64,000 nt of DNA from assembly GCA_004193285.1 (NCBI GenBank), contig SECP01000009.1, forward strand, positions 1 to 64,000, read 5' to 3'. The DNA is from Myxococcales bacterium (lineage in GTDB: Bacteria; Myxococcota_A; Polyangia; Polyangiales; Polyangiaceae). The notes beneath the pieces are model-generated. The model was not told the DNA's origin. It saw nothing but the letters and a program-made list of their open reading frames with translations, and did not search any database. The position numbers and the translations under genes are program-made. Within the stretch, counting starts at the first letter, position 1; each line of letters begins with the position of its first letter. Of this stretch, positions 42,457 through 50,861 are shown piece after piece.

Positions 42457-42978
42457 TTAACTTACCGCGATTCGAGCGTGCTCCGCCGCGAGCTCTCGGT
42501 AGTGCGCGGCGCCTCGGCGGCCCTCCTGCCGCTCCTCGGCCGAAAGCTCACGCACCACTCGCCCAGGCTGCCCCCGCACCATCGACCCGGGCGGCACCAC
42601 CATGCGCGGAGGCACCACGGCGCCCGCGGCGATGAGCGCTTCTTCACCGACGACGGCGAGATCGAGCAAAATGGCGCCCATGCCGACGAGCGCGCCGTCT
42701 TTCACGGTGGCGCCGTGCACGATCGCGTTGTGCCCCACCGTCACGTCCTCGCCGATGATGGCGTGCGAAAGGTCCGTCGTCATGTGCAGGCAGCTGCCGT
42801 CTTGGACGTTGCTGCCCGCGCCGACGACGATGCGGCCCACGTCCGCCCGCAGCACCGCGTTGTACCAGATGCTGACGTGCTCACCGATCTCGACGTCCCC
42901 GATGATGATGACGCCGTCCGCGATGAACGCGCTCGGAGCGATTTTGGGGGTCTTGCCTTTGAACGCGCGGATGATCAC
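42457..42978 (-). CDS. Gamma-class carbonic anhydrase family protein
   Basis: A 173-residue left-handed beta-helix protein of hexapeptide repeats. The three zinc His are visible: His65 in GSCLHMTTD, then His83 and His88 in VGHNAIVHGA. Start ADGVIIIGDVEIGEHVSIW and LRADVGRI fit the family (CaiE/YrdA/GCA). GTG 42978 overlaps the miaB TGA (GTGA). Catalytic competence is not proven; many members lack activity. Confidence 0.9.
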   Translation of the reverse strand: MIIRAFKGKTPKIAPSAFIADGVIIIGDVEIGEHVSIWYNAVLRADVGRIVVGAGSNVQDGSCLHMTTDLSHAIIGEDVTVGHNAIVHGATVKDGALVGMGAILLDLAVVGEEALIAAGAVVPPRMVVPPGSMVRGQPGRVVRELSAEERQEGRRGAAHYRELAAEHARIAVS

Positions 42979-44438
42979 GGCACCACCGGCAAGGCGCGCG
43001 GCCCGCTCGGCTTGCCAGGCAGCGGCTGCCGCGGCTGGGGGCCTTGCGCGTCCACCCCCGGGATCTCTCCGAGGAGCGAGTTCTTGAAGGAACCGGTGAC
43101 CTCCACCTCCCGCAGCTGACCAATCAGCGAATCCGGCCCCGCCGCATGCACGATCTCGCTGCGCTCGGTCCGGCCGCGCAGCGCGCCGGTCTTGCCGCGG
43201 CCCTCGAACAGCACGCTCTGGCGAGTGCCAACCTGCTCCCGCAGCGCGTCCGTCCGCATGCGGTCGCCCATGGCGATGAGGCGCGCCAGGCGCTCCGCCT
43301 TCTCGGCCTCGGTCACGTCGTCGCCCAAGTTGACGGCGGCGGTGTAGGGCCGCTCCGAGTACTTGAAGCCGTAAATGATGGAAAAGCCGACCCGCTCCAC
43401 GAGCGCTAGCGTTTGCTCGAAATCCTCCGACGTCTCGCCGGGGAAGCCGACGATCATGTCGGTCGCGACGGTGACGCCGGGCACCGCTTGGCGCAGCGCG
43501 GCGACTCGCTCTTCGTACTCGGCCGAAGAGTAGCGCCGAAGCATGCGGCGGAGCACGCGGTCGCTCCCGGCTTGCACGGGCAGGTGAACATGGCGAGCCA
43601 ACACTCGCAGGTCTTGATGGGCTCGAATGAGCGAAACCGTGAGGTGCCGCGGGTGAGGGCTCGTGTAACGAAGCCGGAGGAGCTCGGGTACCTCCGCGGC
43701 GATCGCGCGAAGGAGCGCCGCGAATTCGCTCTCGTCTTCCCGAGCGCGCAGGCCCCGGGTGTGCTGCCACGGTGCCTCGCCCGCGCCAGGGGCTGGCGGT
43801 AGCGACGCCAGCGGGTCCCGGTAGCTGTTGACGGTCTGGCCGAGCAGCGTGACCTCACGCGCCCCCGCGCCGACCAAGCGCCGCACCTCGTCGATGATCT
43901 CGCGGGCGGGACGGTAGCGCTCCGGGCCGCGAGTGTGCGGCACGATGCAGTACGTGCAGCGCTCGTTGCAGCCCTTCATGACCGTAACGAACGCGCTCAC
44001 GGGCGTGCGGCCCGGCTCCGCGGCGGCGGCGAGGAAGTGCGGCGCGTCCAAGTCGAACTCGGTGCGGACCACCGGCTCTGCGCGGCCTTCCGCCTCCAGC
44101 AGCAGGCGGGGCAGCTCCGGGATGTTATCCGGGCCCAGGAGCAGATCCACGTCCGGCATGCGGCGAAGTAGGTTCTCGCCCTCCTGCTGGGCGACGCAAC
44201 CGGCCACCGCGATCGTGAGCTCCGGGCGCTTTTGCTTGAGCAGCGCGATTCGGCCGACCTCACTACGCAGCTTTTGCTCGGCTTTTTCGCGAATGCTGCA
44301 AGTGTTCAGCAGCACGAGGTCCGCGTCTTCTAGACCCTCCGCCTCGGAGTGACCGGCGCCGCGCAGGACCTCGCCGATCCGCTCGGAATCGTGCGAGTTC
44401 ATCTGACAGCCGAAAGTGATGACAGTGAAGCGCGCCAT
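42975..44438 (-). CDS. miaB: tRNA-2-methylthio-N6-dimethylallyladenosine synthase
   Basis: Radical-SAM methylthiotransferase for A37 of tRNAs. The N-terminal UPF0004 cluster ligands are Cys11, Cys47 and Cys81, and the SAM cluster is Cys157-x3-Cys161-x2-Cys164 in KGCNERCTYC. It starts MARFTVITFGCQMN, the MiaB signature, and has VHLPVQAGSDRVL and a C-terminal TRAM domain with GRTERSEIVHAAG. A Pro/Gly-rich tail (about 463-487) is extra. The gamma carbonic anhydrase gene overlaps its stop. 487 residues, slightly longer than usual. Confidence 0.96.
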   Translation of the reverse strand: MARFTVITFGCQMNSHDSERIGEVLRGAGHSEAEGLEDADLVLLNTCSIREKAEQKLRSEVGRIALLKQKRPELTIAVAGCVAQQEGENLLRRMPDVDLLLGPDNIPELPRLLLEAEGRAEPVVRTEFDLDAPHFLAAAAEPGRTPVSAFVTVMKGCNERCTYCIVPHTRGPERYRPAREIIDEVRRLVGAGAREVTLLGQTVNSYRDPLASLPPAPGAGEAPWQHTRGLRAREDESEFAALLRAIAAEVPELLRLRYTSPHPRHLTVSLIRAHQDLRVLARHVHLPVQAGSDRVLRRMLRRYSSAEYEERVAALRQAVPGVTVATDMIVGFPGETSEDFEQTLALVERVGFSIIYGFKYSERPYTAAVNLGDDVTEAEKAERLARLIAMGDRMRTDALREQVGTRQSVLFEGRGKTGALRGRTERSEIVHAAGPDSLIGQLREVEVTGSFKNSLLGEIPGVDAQGPQPRQPLPGKPSGPRALPVVP

Positions 44439-44473
44439 GGCGTGGAGCGGGCGGACCCTAGCACTTCCAAACG

Positions 44474-44502
44474 TTGACGGAGGCGCTGGACTCCGTTTTG
44501 AT
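44474..44502 (+). promoter_or_regulatory. Candidate promoter of the acyl-CoA synthetase gene
   Basis: TTGACG (44474-44479) and TTTGAT (44497-44502) are separated by exactly 17 bp. However, transcription from it would start about 44509, on top of the good ribosome site GGGGGAG (44503-44509), leaving almost no leader before ATG 44514. It may be a coincidence. Confidence 0.4.
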
Positions 44503-44513
44503 GGGGGAGCCGC

Positions 44514-46280
44514 ATGCACGAGGACTATTCGGACCTGGTCTCGATGTGGGAGCGCATTGCCGCCCGCTACGCCGAGCGCCCACTTTTCGGGGAAAAACGC
44601 GATTCTAGCTGGGTTTGGCTGTCCTACACGCAGGTCGCCGAGCAGGTGGAGTCGTTCCGGGCGGCGCTCGCTTCGCTCGGAGTGGGCCCGGGCGACCGGG
44701 TCGCGCTGATTTCGGACAACCGCGTGGAGTGGGCCGTTACGGTACACGCCACGCTGAGCCTGGGCGCCGCCTACGTGCCCATGTACGAGTCGCAAACCCG
44801 CGACGACTGGGCGTTCATCCTGAAGGACTCGGCCGCCAAGGTCGTGTTCGGCGCCACCCCGGAGATCGTCGCCGCGCTGGACGACCTACGGCCCGGCTTA
44901 CCAGCGCTGGAGCACGTGTGCGGGTACGACCTGCAGGCGGCGGATCCACGGAGCTTCGCCGCCCTGTTGGCCGCTGGCCGCAAGGCCCCCAAGGTAGCCG
45001 CTGCACGTCCGACCGCGGACACGCCGGCCGGCTTCGTCTACACGTCCGGCACCACCGGCGAGCCCAAGGGCGTGGTGCTCACCCACCACAACTTCTGCGC
45101 CAACGTGAACGCGCTGAAGGACCTCTTCCCGCTCACGTCCGAGGACCGCTCGCTCGCGTTTTTGCCGTGGGCACACGCCTTTGGCCAAACTGCCGAGTTT
45201 TACATGCTGCCCGTGCTGGGCTGCGCGGTCGCGATCAACGACGAGGTGCCCAAGCTCGTCGGCAATCTGCCGGAGGTGAAGCCCACCGTGCTCATCGCCG
45301 TCCCGCGCATCTTCAACCGCATCTACGACGGCGTGAACCAGCAGATGCGGGACAAGCCGAAGCCGATTCAGGCGCTGTTTCGCGCAGGGATTCGCGCTGC
45401 CACCCGGCGCTCGCGCGGGCACCAGCTGAGCTTTTCGGAAGGGCTCGCGCTGAAGCTGGCCGACAAGCTGATCTTCAAGAAGGTCCGGCAGCGCTTCGGC
45501 GGGCGCCTGCGCATCGTCGTGAGCGGCAGCGCGGCGCTGAGCAAGGAAGTGGCGGAGTTCATCGACGCGCTCGGCATCGACGTGTACGAGGGCTACGGGC
45601 TGACCGAGACTGCGCCCGTCGCTTCCGTCAATACGCCCGGCAATCGCAAGATCGGATCCGTCGGCAAGGCGCTCCCCAACGTGAGGCTGGTCATCGACAC
45701 CCAGGTGACCGGCGACCCGAAGAACGGCGAAATCATCGTCTTCGGCGACAACGTGATGCGCGGCTACCACAACCGGCCGGACGAAGACGCGAAGATCTTC
45801 ACCCCCGACCGCGGCCTGCGCACCGGCGACATGGGCTACGTGGACGAGGACGGCTACCTCTTCATCACCGGGCGCATCAAAGAGCAGTACAAGCTGGAGA
45901 ACGGTAAGTACGTCGTCCCCTCACCGCTCGAAGAGCAGCTCAAGCTGTCGCCGTACATTGGCAACGTCATGCTGCACGGCGCGAATCGCCCGCACAACGT
46001 GGCGCTGGTGGTGCTCAACTTGGTGAACCTGGAAAAGTGGGCGGCGCGCGAGGGCATCACGCTGGGGGACCCCGCGACCAACCCCCGGGTGCGCGACCTC
46101 ATCAAGGCCGAGCTGGAGACGCACAGCAAGGAGTTCCGCAGCTACGAGCGGCCGAAGAGCTTTGCCCTCACGAGCGCGGATTTCACGACCGAAAACGGCA
46201 TGCTCACGCCGAAGATGAGCGTGCGCCGCAATCAGGTGCTCAAGCACTACCAGAGCACGCTGGACGCCTTGTACGGCTGA
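44514..46280 (+). CDS. Long-chain acyl-CoA synthetase (AMP-forming)
   Basis: A 588-residue ANL-family enzyme that activates fatty acids to acyl-CoA. The P-loop is YTSGTTGEPKGV (about 176-188). Other marks are YGLTETAPV, LRTGDMGYVDEDGYLFITGR and the C-terminal lid with LENGKYVVPSPLEE. It has the long-chain (FAA/LC-FACS) layout. A GGGGGAG site lies 4 nt before the ATG. The TetR gene just downstream may control it, as FadR/PsrA-like TetR proteins do in other bacteria; this is inference. Confidence 0.92.
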   Translation: MHEDYSDLVSMWERIAARYAERPLFGEKRDSSWVWLSYTQVAEQVESFRAALASLGVGPGDRVALISDNRVEWAVTVHATLSLGAAYVPMYESQTRDDWAFILKDSAAKVVFGATPEIVAALDDLRPGLPALEHVCGYDLQAADPRSFAALLAAGRKAPKVAAARPTADTPAGFVYTSGTTGEPKGVVLTHHNFCANVNALKDLFPLTSEDRSLAFLPWAHAFGQTAEFYMLPVLGCAVAINDEVPKLVGNLPEVKPTVLIAVPRIFNRIYDGVNQQMRDKPKPIQALFRAGIRAATRRSRGHQLSFSEGLALKLADKLIFKKVRQRFGGRLRIVVSGSAALSKEVAEFIDALGIDVYEGYGLTETAPVASVNTPGNRKIGSVGKALPNVRLVIDTQVTGDPKNGEIIVFGDNVMRGYHNRPDEDAKIFTPDRGLRTGDMGYVDEDGYLFITGRIKEQYKLENGKYVVPSPLEEQLKLSPYIGNVMLHGANRPHNVALVVLNLVNLEKWAAREGITLGDPATNPRVRDLIKAELETHSKEFRSYERPKSFALTSADFTTENGMLTPKMSVRRNQVLKHYQSTLDALYG

Positions 46281-46330
46281 GCGGCCGCCTTGCCGGCCAG
46301 ATCCCGCCGGTGAATTTGCGTTTGCATGTC

Positions 46331-46359
46331 TCAATAGAGAATGTACAGTTCTCTATTGA
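46331..46359 (+). promoter_or_regulatory. Perfect inverted repeat, probable TetR operator
   Basis: TCAATAGAGAA (46331-46341), a 7-nt centre TGTACAG, and the exact reverse complement TTCTCTATTGA (46349-46359). The 29-bp site directly abuts or overlaps the start of the TetR gene. A long AT-rich palindrome in such a GC-rich genome, right before a TetR gene, is a strong autoregulatory operator candidate. Confidence 0.85.
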
Positions 46360-47147
46360 TGGTGCAAGTGCCGAAGGATCACGTGCGGGAGGCGTTCGTC
46401 GAAGCGGCGGGCGCTGCCTTCGCGGAGCTGGGCTACCCGGGCACGAGCATGGCCGTGGTTGCGCGGCGCGCAGGCTCGTCAATCGGCAACTTGTACAAAT
46501 ACTTTCCCAGCAAAGACGCGCTGTTCCAGGCCGTCGTTCCGCCAGAGCTCGTGGCCGAGCTGGAGCGCCTGACGCGCGCGCGCATGCGGGCGCTCGGCGC
46601 CGCGACCGACGTGCGAGAGCTGGACGCCAGCGCGCGCTACCACACGCTGGCAGGAGAGCTCCTGGATTATTGTTTCGAGCGACGCGCGGCGGTGGTGATC
46701 GTGCTCAGTCGCGCCGAAGGCACTCCCTACGCGTCTTTCGCGGAGAGCTTCGTGCAAAAGCTGGTGCGCTGGGCGCTGGACTACGCGGACGCTGCCTACC
46801 CCCACTTGGCGGCCGCGGTGGACCTGCGCTGGGTTCTGCAGAAGGTCTATAGCGGCTTCATTTCGAGCCTCGCGGACGCGCTTCGGCGCTATCCGGACGA
46901 GCCGCAAGCTAGGGCCGCAATCGCGCTGCTCACCGCCCATCACCAGGGCGGTCTCAAACACCTGTTCCAAACCGCGGGAGACAGCCCTCATGAGCGTGAG
47001 CCGAGCCACACTGAAACACCGTCCGTCCCCGACCCAGCTCCTAGCCCGCGTGCTGGAAGCGCCCGACCTAGCGCAGCGGGTGCAGGCGCTACCGGGAGCC
47101 GCGCTCGCCAACCTGATCGCGGAGGTCGGACTCGAAGACGCCGGTGA
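46359..47147 (+). CDS. TetR family transcriptional regulator
   Basis: A 262-residue protein with a TetR DNA-binding domain (residues about 6-52: VREAFVEAAGAAFAELGYPG, then the recognition helix AGSSIGNLYKYFPSKDAL) and a helical ligand domain. ATG 46359 is preferred; an in-frame ATG at 46341 lies inside the palindrome and would make the operator part of the coding region. The last 50 residues are a Pro/Ser/Arg-rich stretch read from DNA that encodes the next gene in another frame (overlap 46990-47147), so they may be non-functional. Ligand possibly acyl-CoA, given the upstream gene; not shown. Confidence 0.88.
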   Translation: MVQVPKDHVREAFVEAAGAAFAELGYPGTSMAVVARRAGSSIGNLYKYFPSKDALFQAVVPPELVAELERLTRARMRALGAATDVRELDASARYHTLAGELLDYCFERRAAVVIVLSRAEGTPYASFAESFVQKLVRWALDYADAAYPHLAAAVDLRWVLQKVYSGFISSLADALRRYPDEPQARAAIALLTAHHQGGLKHLFQTAGDSPHEREPSHTETPSVPDPAPSPRAGSARPSAAGAGATGSRARQPDRGGRTRRRR

Positions 47148-48327
47148 GCTAGTCGCGCTCGCCACGAGCGAGCAGCTCGCAGAGGTGCTCGACCAGGATC
47201 TCTGGCGGAGCGAAAAGCCCGGTGAAGATCCGACCTTCGATTCGGATCGCTTCCTCGTCTGGCTCGAGGTCATGTCGGAAGCGGGTGACCGATTCGTCGC
47301 CGACCGACTCGCGGAGCTCCCGCTGGACTTGCTGACGCTGGCCTTCCACCGCCACGTGCTGGTCATCGCGCTAGATGACCTGCGAACCGAGCTGAGCGAC
47401 GAAGAGGATGACGACGCGGTCGCCGCGGAGAAGGCGCTGGCCAGCTGCCTCAGCGAAGAGCTCGAGGATTTTCAGCTAATCTGGAGGGGCGGCGAAGGTT
47501 GGGACGAAGTGCTGAACGCCATCATCGCCCTCGACCGGGACCATCACTCGCTCACCGTGAGCCTCCTCGAGCGCTGCGCCCATGCCAGCCGCGAGCACAT
47601 CGACGACAGCGGAGGATTGTACGACGCCCTCACCGCCGACGAGATGTTGGAGAGCGACCTGTCCGCCGAGCGGGAGACGCGTCTCGTCGCGCATGGCTTC
47701 GTGGCGCCGAGCGCCGCCGCCGGCTTCTTGCGCTTGGCGCTACGCGCTTCGCAGGAGACACCGTTCACGGAGCACGATCCGCTGACCCGAGGTTACTTCC
47801 GAGACCTCGCGCCCAGCGCTTCGCCGTCGTCCCCCGATCGCTCCGGCCCGCGACCCGGGCAACTCAGGGGCTGGGCAGGCTTGCCTGCACCCGGTCGCCA
47901 GCCGCCCACGGCGCCTCTGCTGTTGGGCCCGGCCACGCCGCCCGCCCGCGAGGGTGAGCCGCTGGTGATCTCGGCCCTCCGAGAGCTTGCGTCGCGGGAG
48001 CCCCGGGTGTTCGCCCAGCGCAGGGAGGAGCTCGCCTACCTCGCCAATGTGCTCGTCGCGGGCGCGAGCGTGAACGGCCGTCGATTGCGACCGGTCGAGG
48101 CCGTCGAGGCGGCTATCGACTGTGTCAGCTTCGGTCTCGCTCTGGCGACCGTCAATGCGAGGCCTTCCCTGGACCAGTTGGCCGAGGTGCTTGCGCGGCA
48201 CCCGTGCGACGGGCTGCTGCGCCTCGCGTTCGCTCGAGCGCGGGAGGCGGCTGCCGAATCGGGCGCGACGGTGGACCCGAGCGTCGTCGGCCGTGTGCGA
48301 GCCCTCCTCAAGACCTTGAAGGTCTAG
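46990..48327 (+). CDS. Hypothetical protein, DUF6178-like
   Basis: A 445-residue, Leu/Ala/Glu-rich helical protein without a signal peptide. The start has RVLEAPDLAQRVQALPGAALANLI, GLEDAGELVALATSEQLAEVLDQDLW, then WLEVMSEAG. This pattern recalls the DUF6178 family of deltaproteobacteria, but the match is from memory. A Pro-rich linker (about 275-320) splits it from a C-terminal helical domain. ATG 46990 starts 158 nt inside the TetR frame. Function unknown. Confidence 0.75.
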   Translation: MSVSRATLKHRPSPTQLLARVLEAPDLAQRVQALPGAALANLIAEVGLEDAGELVALATSEQLAEVLDQDLWRSEKPGEDPTFDSDRFLVWLEVMSEAGDRFVADRLAELPLDLLTLAFHRHVLVIALDDLRTELSDEEDDDAVAAEKALASCLSEELEDFQLIWRGGEGWDEVLNAIIALDRDHHSLTVSLLERCAHASREHIDDSGGLYDALTADEMLESDLSAERETRLVAHGFVAPSAAAGFLRLALRASQETPFTEHDPLTRGYFRDLAPSASPSSPDRSGPRPGQLRGWAGLPAPGRQPPTAPLLLGPATPPAREGEPLVISALRELASREPRVFAQRREELAYLANVLVAGASVNGRRLRPVEAVEAAIDCVSFGLALATVNARPSLDQLAEVLARHPCDGLLRLAFARAREAAAESGATVDPSVVGRVRALLKTLKV

Positions 48328-48342
48328 TACGGCTGCGCCAGC

Positions 48343-49242
48343 ATGCTTTGGGCCTGGCTCAGCCTCACCTCCGCGGTCTTCCTGGGCCTGTACGACATTT
48401 GCCAAAAGCACGCGCTGCGAAGCAACCCGGTCTTGGCGGTGCTGTTCGGGAGCACCGCCACTTGCGCGGGCCTGTGGGGAGCGCTCCTGCTCCTCGGTCG
48501 GCTCGCTCCAGGCTCGCTGCCGCTGTCCTTGAGGGTTCCGCCGCTGGACTGGCTTACCCACGCGCAGCTGCTGCTCAAGTCGGCGATCGTGGCCTGCTCT
48601 TGGGGCTGCACCTACGCGGCGGTCAAGCACCTGCCCATGTCCCTTGCGGCGCCGATTCGCGCGACGGGCCCGCTGTGGACCCTGGGCGCGGCGCTCCTAC
48701 TGCTGGGCGAGCGACCTTCTTGGCTGCAGATGCTCGGCATCGCCACGACCCTCACGTCATTCCTCGGGCTCTCCGTGGTGGGGCGTCTGGAGGGGGTGCA
48801 CTTCCACCGCAACCGCTGGGTCGGCTACATGGTGGCGGGCACCTTGCTCGGCTCGTGCAGCGGTCTCTACGACAAGCTGCTGCTCGGCAAGCTGAAGCTG
48901 CCGCCGGCGACGGTGCAGGCGTGGTTCTCGATCTACCTTTTGATGCTGTTCGCTCCCCTCACCCTATCGTGGTGGCTCCGGGCAGCTCCCGCCGAGCGCC
49001 GCTTCGACTTTCGCTGGACGATACCCACGCTCGCGGTCTGCCTCATGCTCGCAGACTTCGCCTATTTTTCCGCTCTGCGAGATCCCGCGGGGCTGGTTTC
49101 TCTCGTGTCCAGCGTTCGGCGCGGCAGCACTCTCATCGCGTTCGCGGCGGGGCTCGCGCTCTTCCGCGAAGTGAACGGACGAAAGAAGCTGCCGCCGGTG
49201 CTGGGCATCGTCCTCGGCATCGTGCTCACTCTCCTGGGTTGA
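48343..49242 (+). CDS. EamA/DMT family membrane transporter
   Basis: A 299-residue protein with ten predicted helices in two similar halves, each of about 145 residues, the layout of the drug/metabolite transporter (EamA) superfamily. Typical features are the PIRATGPLWTLGAALLLLGE loop and the second half VRRGSTLIAFAAGLALFRE. Substrate unknown. The 3' end overlaps the convergent MprF-like gene by 17 nt. Confidence 0.85.
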   Translation: MLWAWLSLTSAVFLGLYDICQKHALRSNPVLAVLFGSTATCAGLWGALLLLGRLAPGSLPLSLRVPPLDWLTHAQLLLKSAIVACSWGCTYAAVKHLPMSLAAPIRATGPLWTLGAALLLLGERPSWLQMLGIATTLTSFLGLSVVGRLEGVHFHRNRWVGYMVAGTLLGSCSGLYDKLLLGKLKLPPATVQAWFSIYLLMLFAPLTLSWWLRAAPAERRFDFRWTIPTLAVCLMLADFAYFSALRDPAGLVSLVSSVRRGSTLIAFAAGLALFREVNGRKKLPPVLGIVLGIVLTLLG

Positions 49243-50578
49243 GTCGCACGCTTCGGGCTCCCCACAGCACGACGCTCGCCAGGAGGGGGGCCAGGCACGC
49301 GGCCGCGATCACCAGGTAGTCGAGCGCGGAGCTCGCGCGCGGCAAGTTGAAGAGCGCGGCCTGCAGGGGCGTCAGCAGCGCGTCTAGCGTCACCAGAACC
49401 GCGAGCGGCGTCAGCGACGCCGTGCTGCGCTTGTGCAGGAAGCGAAACAGCCCGCACGCCACCGCCACATCGAACGTCACCCACGCCCATTTCAAGAGCG
49501 GCGACCCGAACCAGCGCTCCGCGGTGACCAGCGCCAGCAGCAGCGTCCACGGCACGAGCAGGAGGGCCAGCAGCCTGACCACCGCGATCGGCCCGCGCAG
49601 CAAGGTGCGAAGACCGAAGACGAGGAAACCGGTTTGAGTGAACGCCCACAGCGCGTCGAGCAGGGACCGCAGGGCGCCCTGACCGCGCGGGTACGACAGG
49701 AAGATGGGCATCCACTCCTGCGGCTCCAGCTTCGCCTTGTACGAGCGCAGCCCCTGAAAATCGTACAGCGCGCCGCCCCCGCTTCGCGCGGCGCGCAGCA
49801 GCGGCGAGACCTCGCCCGCCAGCGGCGCCAAGCCGAGCGTGAGCCAGCGCGAGCCAGCGTCGCTCGCCCAGCGCATGACGTGATCGATGAGCAGCTCCGC
49901 AGTGCCGTTGGGCGCGAGCGGGTCGCGCACCAGATCTTCCACGAACCACCCTGCGCGGGCCGGCACCGGCACGACGCCCGCAACGCCGACCACGCGCCCA
50001 CTCTGCTCGGCCACGAAGCAGCGGCGCTCCTCGGGAAAACTGAACAAATCGAGCCGGACCAAGAAATCGAGCGGAGCCATACCGCGAGCCCGCAGCCACC
50101 GCTCGGCAACGCGCTGAATGCCGTCGCGGGTCGAGCCCCCGCCGAGCTCGCTCGGGGTCACCGCGCGCACTTGGACGCCCTTGGCCCGGGCGCGTCGCAG
50201 TTGCTCTCGCAAGCTCCGCCGGCGCTTCAAGATCTCCGGCCAGCGCGCGGGGTCCCACACTGGCTGCTCCCCGATGCGCAGCGAGACGAGCGAATCTCCC
50301 GCCAAGCTCAGCAGCCGCTGCTCGGTCGCGAAGAGGCACGCTCGGCGGCGCGCTGCCCGCGCTGCCGACAAGAACGCCAGCAGCACCTCTCGAATCGCGC
50401 TCACGTCCGCGATCGGCGCGCCCGCGACCACCCACGCGCGACCCGTGTCCACGTACGCGACGCAGCCATCACCGTGGAAGAAGTACTGATAGCCCTCCTC
50501 CAGCGTCTGGAAGGAGGTGGCGTTGTACCCGTAGCGCCGAACCAGCGCGAGCGCGCGCTGGCGTGGCGCAGCTGTCAT
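49226..50578 (-). CDS. DUF2156/MprF-like acyltransferase with C-terminal membrane helices
   Basis: A 450-residue protein. Residues about 1-300 look like the DUF2156 (double GNAT) domain of phosphatidylglycerol lysyltransferases: GYQYFFHGDGCVAYVDTG, FFVAE-type FVAEQSGRVVGVAGVVPV, and YDFQGLRSYKAKLEPQEWMP. Four or five helices follow (about 305-445). In MprF the membrane part comes first, so the order is reversed. In the family the domain moves an amino acid from aminoacyl-tRNA to lipid. ATG 50578 overlaps the preceding lipoprotein stop by 4 nt, so the two are co-translated. Confidence 0.8.
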   Translation of the reverse strand: MTAAPRQRALALVRRYGYNATSFQTLEEGYQYFFHGDGCVAYVDTGRAWVVAGAPIADVSAIREVLLAFLSAARAARRRACLFATEQRLLSLAGDSLVSLRIGEQPVWDPARWPEILKRRRSLREQLRRARAKGVQVRAVTPSELGGGSTRDGIQRVAERWLRARGMAPLDFLVRLDLFSFPEERRCFVAEQSGRVVGVAGVVPVPARAGWFVEDLVRDPLAPNGTAELLIDHVMRWASDAGSRWLTLGLAPLAGEVSPLLRAARSGGGALYDFQGLRSYKAKLEPQEWMPIFLSYPRGQGALRSLLDALWAFTQTGFLVFGLRTLLRGPIAVVRLLALLLVPWTLLLALVTAERWFGSPLLKWAWVTFDVAVACGLFRFLHKRSTASLTPLAVLVTLDALLTPLQAALFNLPRASSALDYLVIAAACLAPLLASVVLWGARSVRLNPGE

Positions 50579-50811
50579 TTCTTCTCGTTGCCGCCGCACT
50601 TGCCGGGCGCGCAGCCGCCGGGCGCGCAAGATTGCGGCTTCTCCCCGCTGCTCGCGGCGGAGGGCACCTCTTTCGCGGTCACGGCGCCGCTCGGAGCAGC
50701 GGCCGCCGCGGGGGTCGCCGGCTCTGCGGTGGCCGTCGGCGACTTGTCACAAGCGAGCAGGGTCAGACCCGAGAGCACACCGAAAATGGCTTCGCGCGAG
50801 AGCGGCGGCAT
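50575..50811 (-). CDS. Small Cys-rich lipoprotein
   Basis: A 78-residue predicted lipoprotein. The signal sequence EAIFGVLSGLTLLAC ends in a lipobox. After an Ala/Thr/Pro linker the C-terminus carries a compact motif CAPGGCAPGKCGG, three Cys spaced by four residues each, which could bind metal. ATG 50811 fits the signal peptide; the frame is open further upstream without one. It overlaps and precedes the MprF-like gene. Role unknown; the Cys motif recalls small copper- or metal-buffering proteins only in general form. Confidence 0.65.
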   Translation of the reverse strand: MPPLSREAIFGVLSGLTLLACDKSPTATAEPATPAAAAAPSGAVTAKEVPSAASSGEKPQSCAPGGCAPGKCGGNEKK

Positions 50812-50861
50812 GTTGACGTCAGCGAGCCTGACACCGGCCCCGCGCCATTTCAAGCCGCGGC

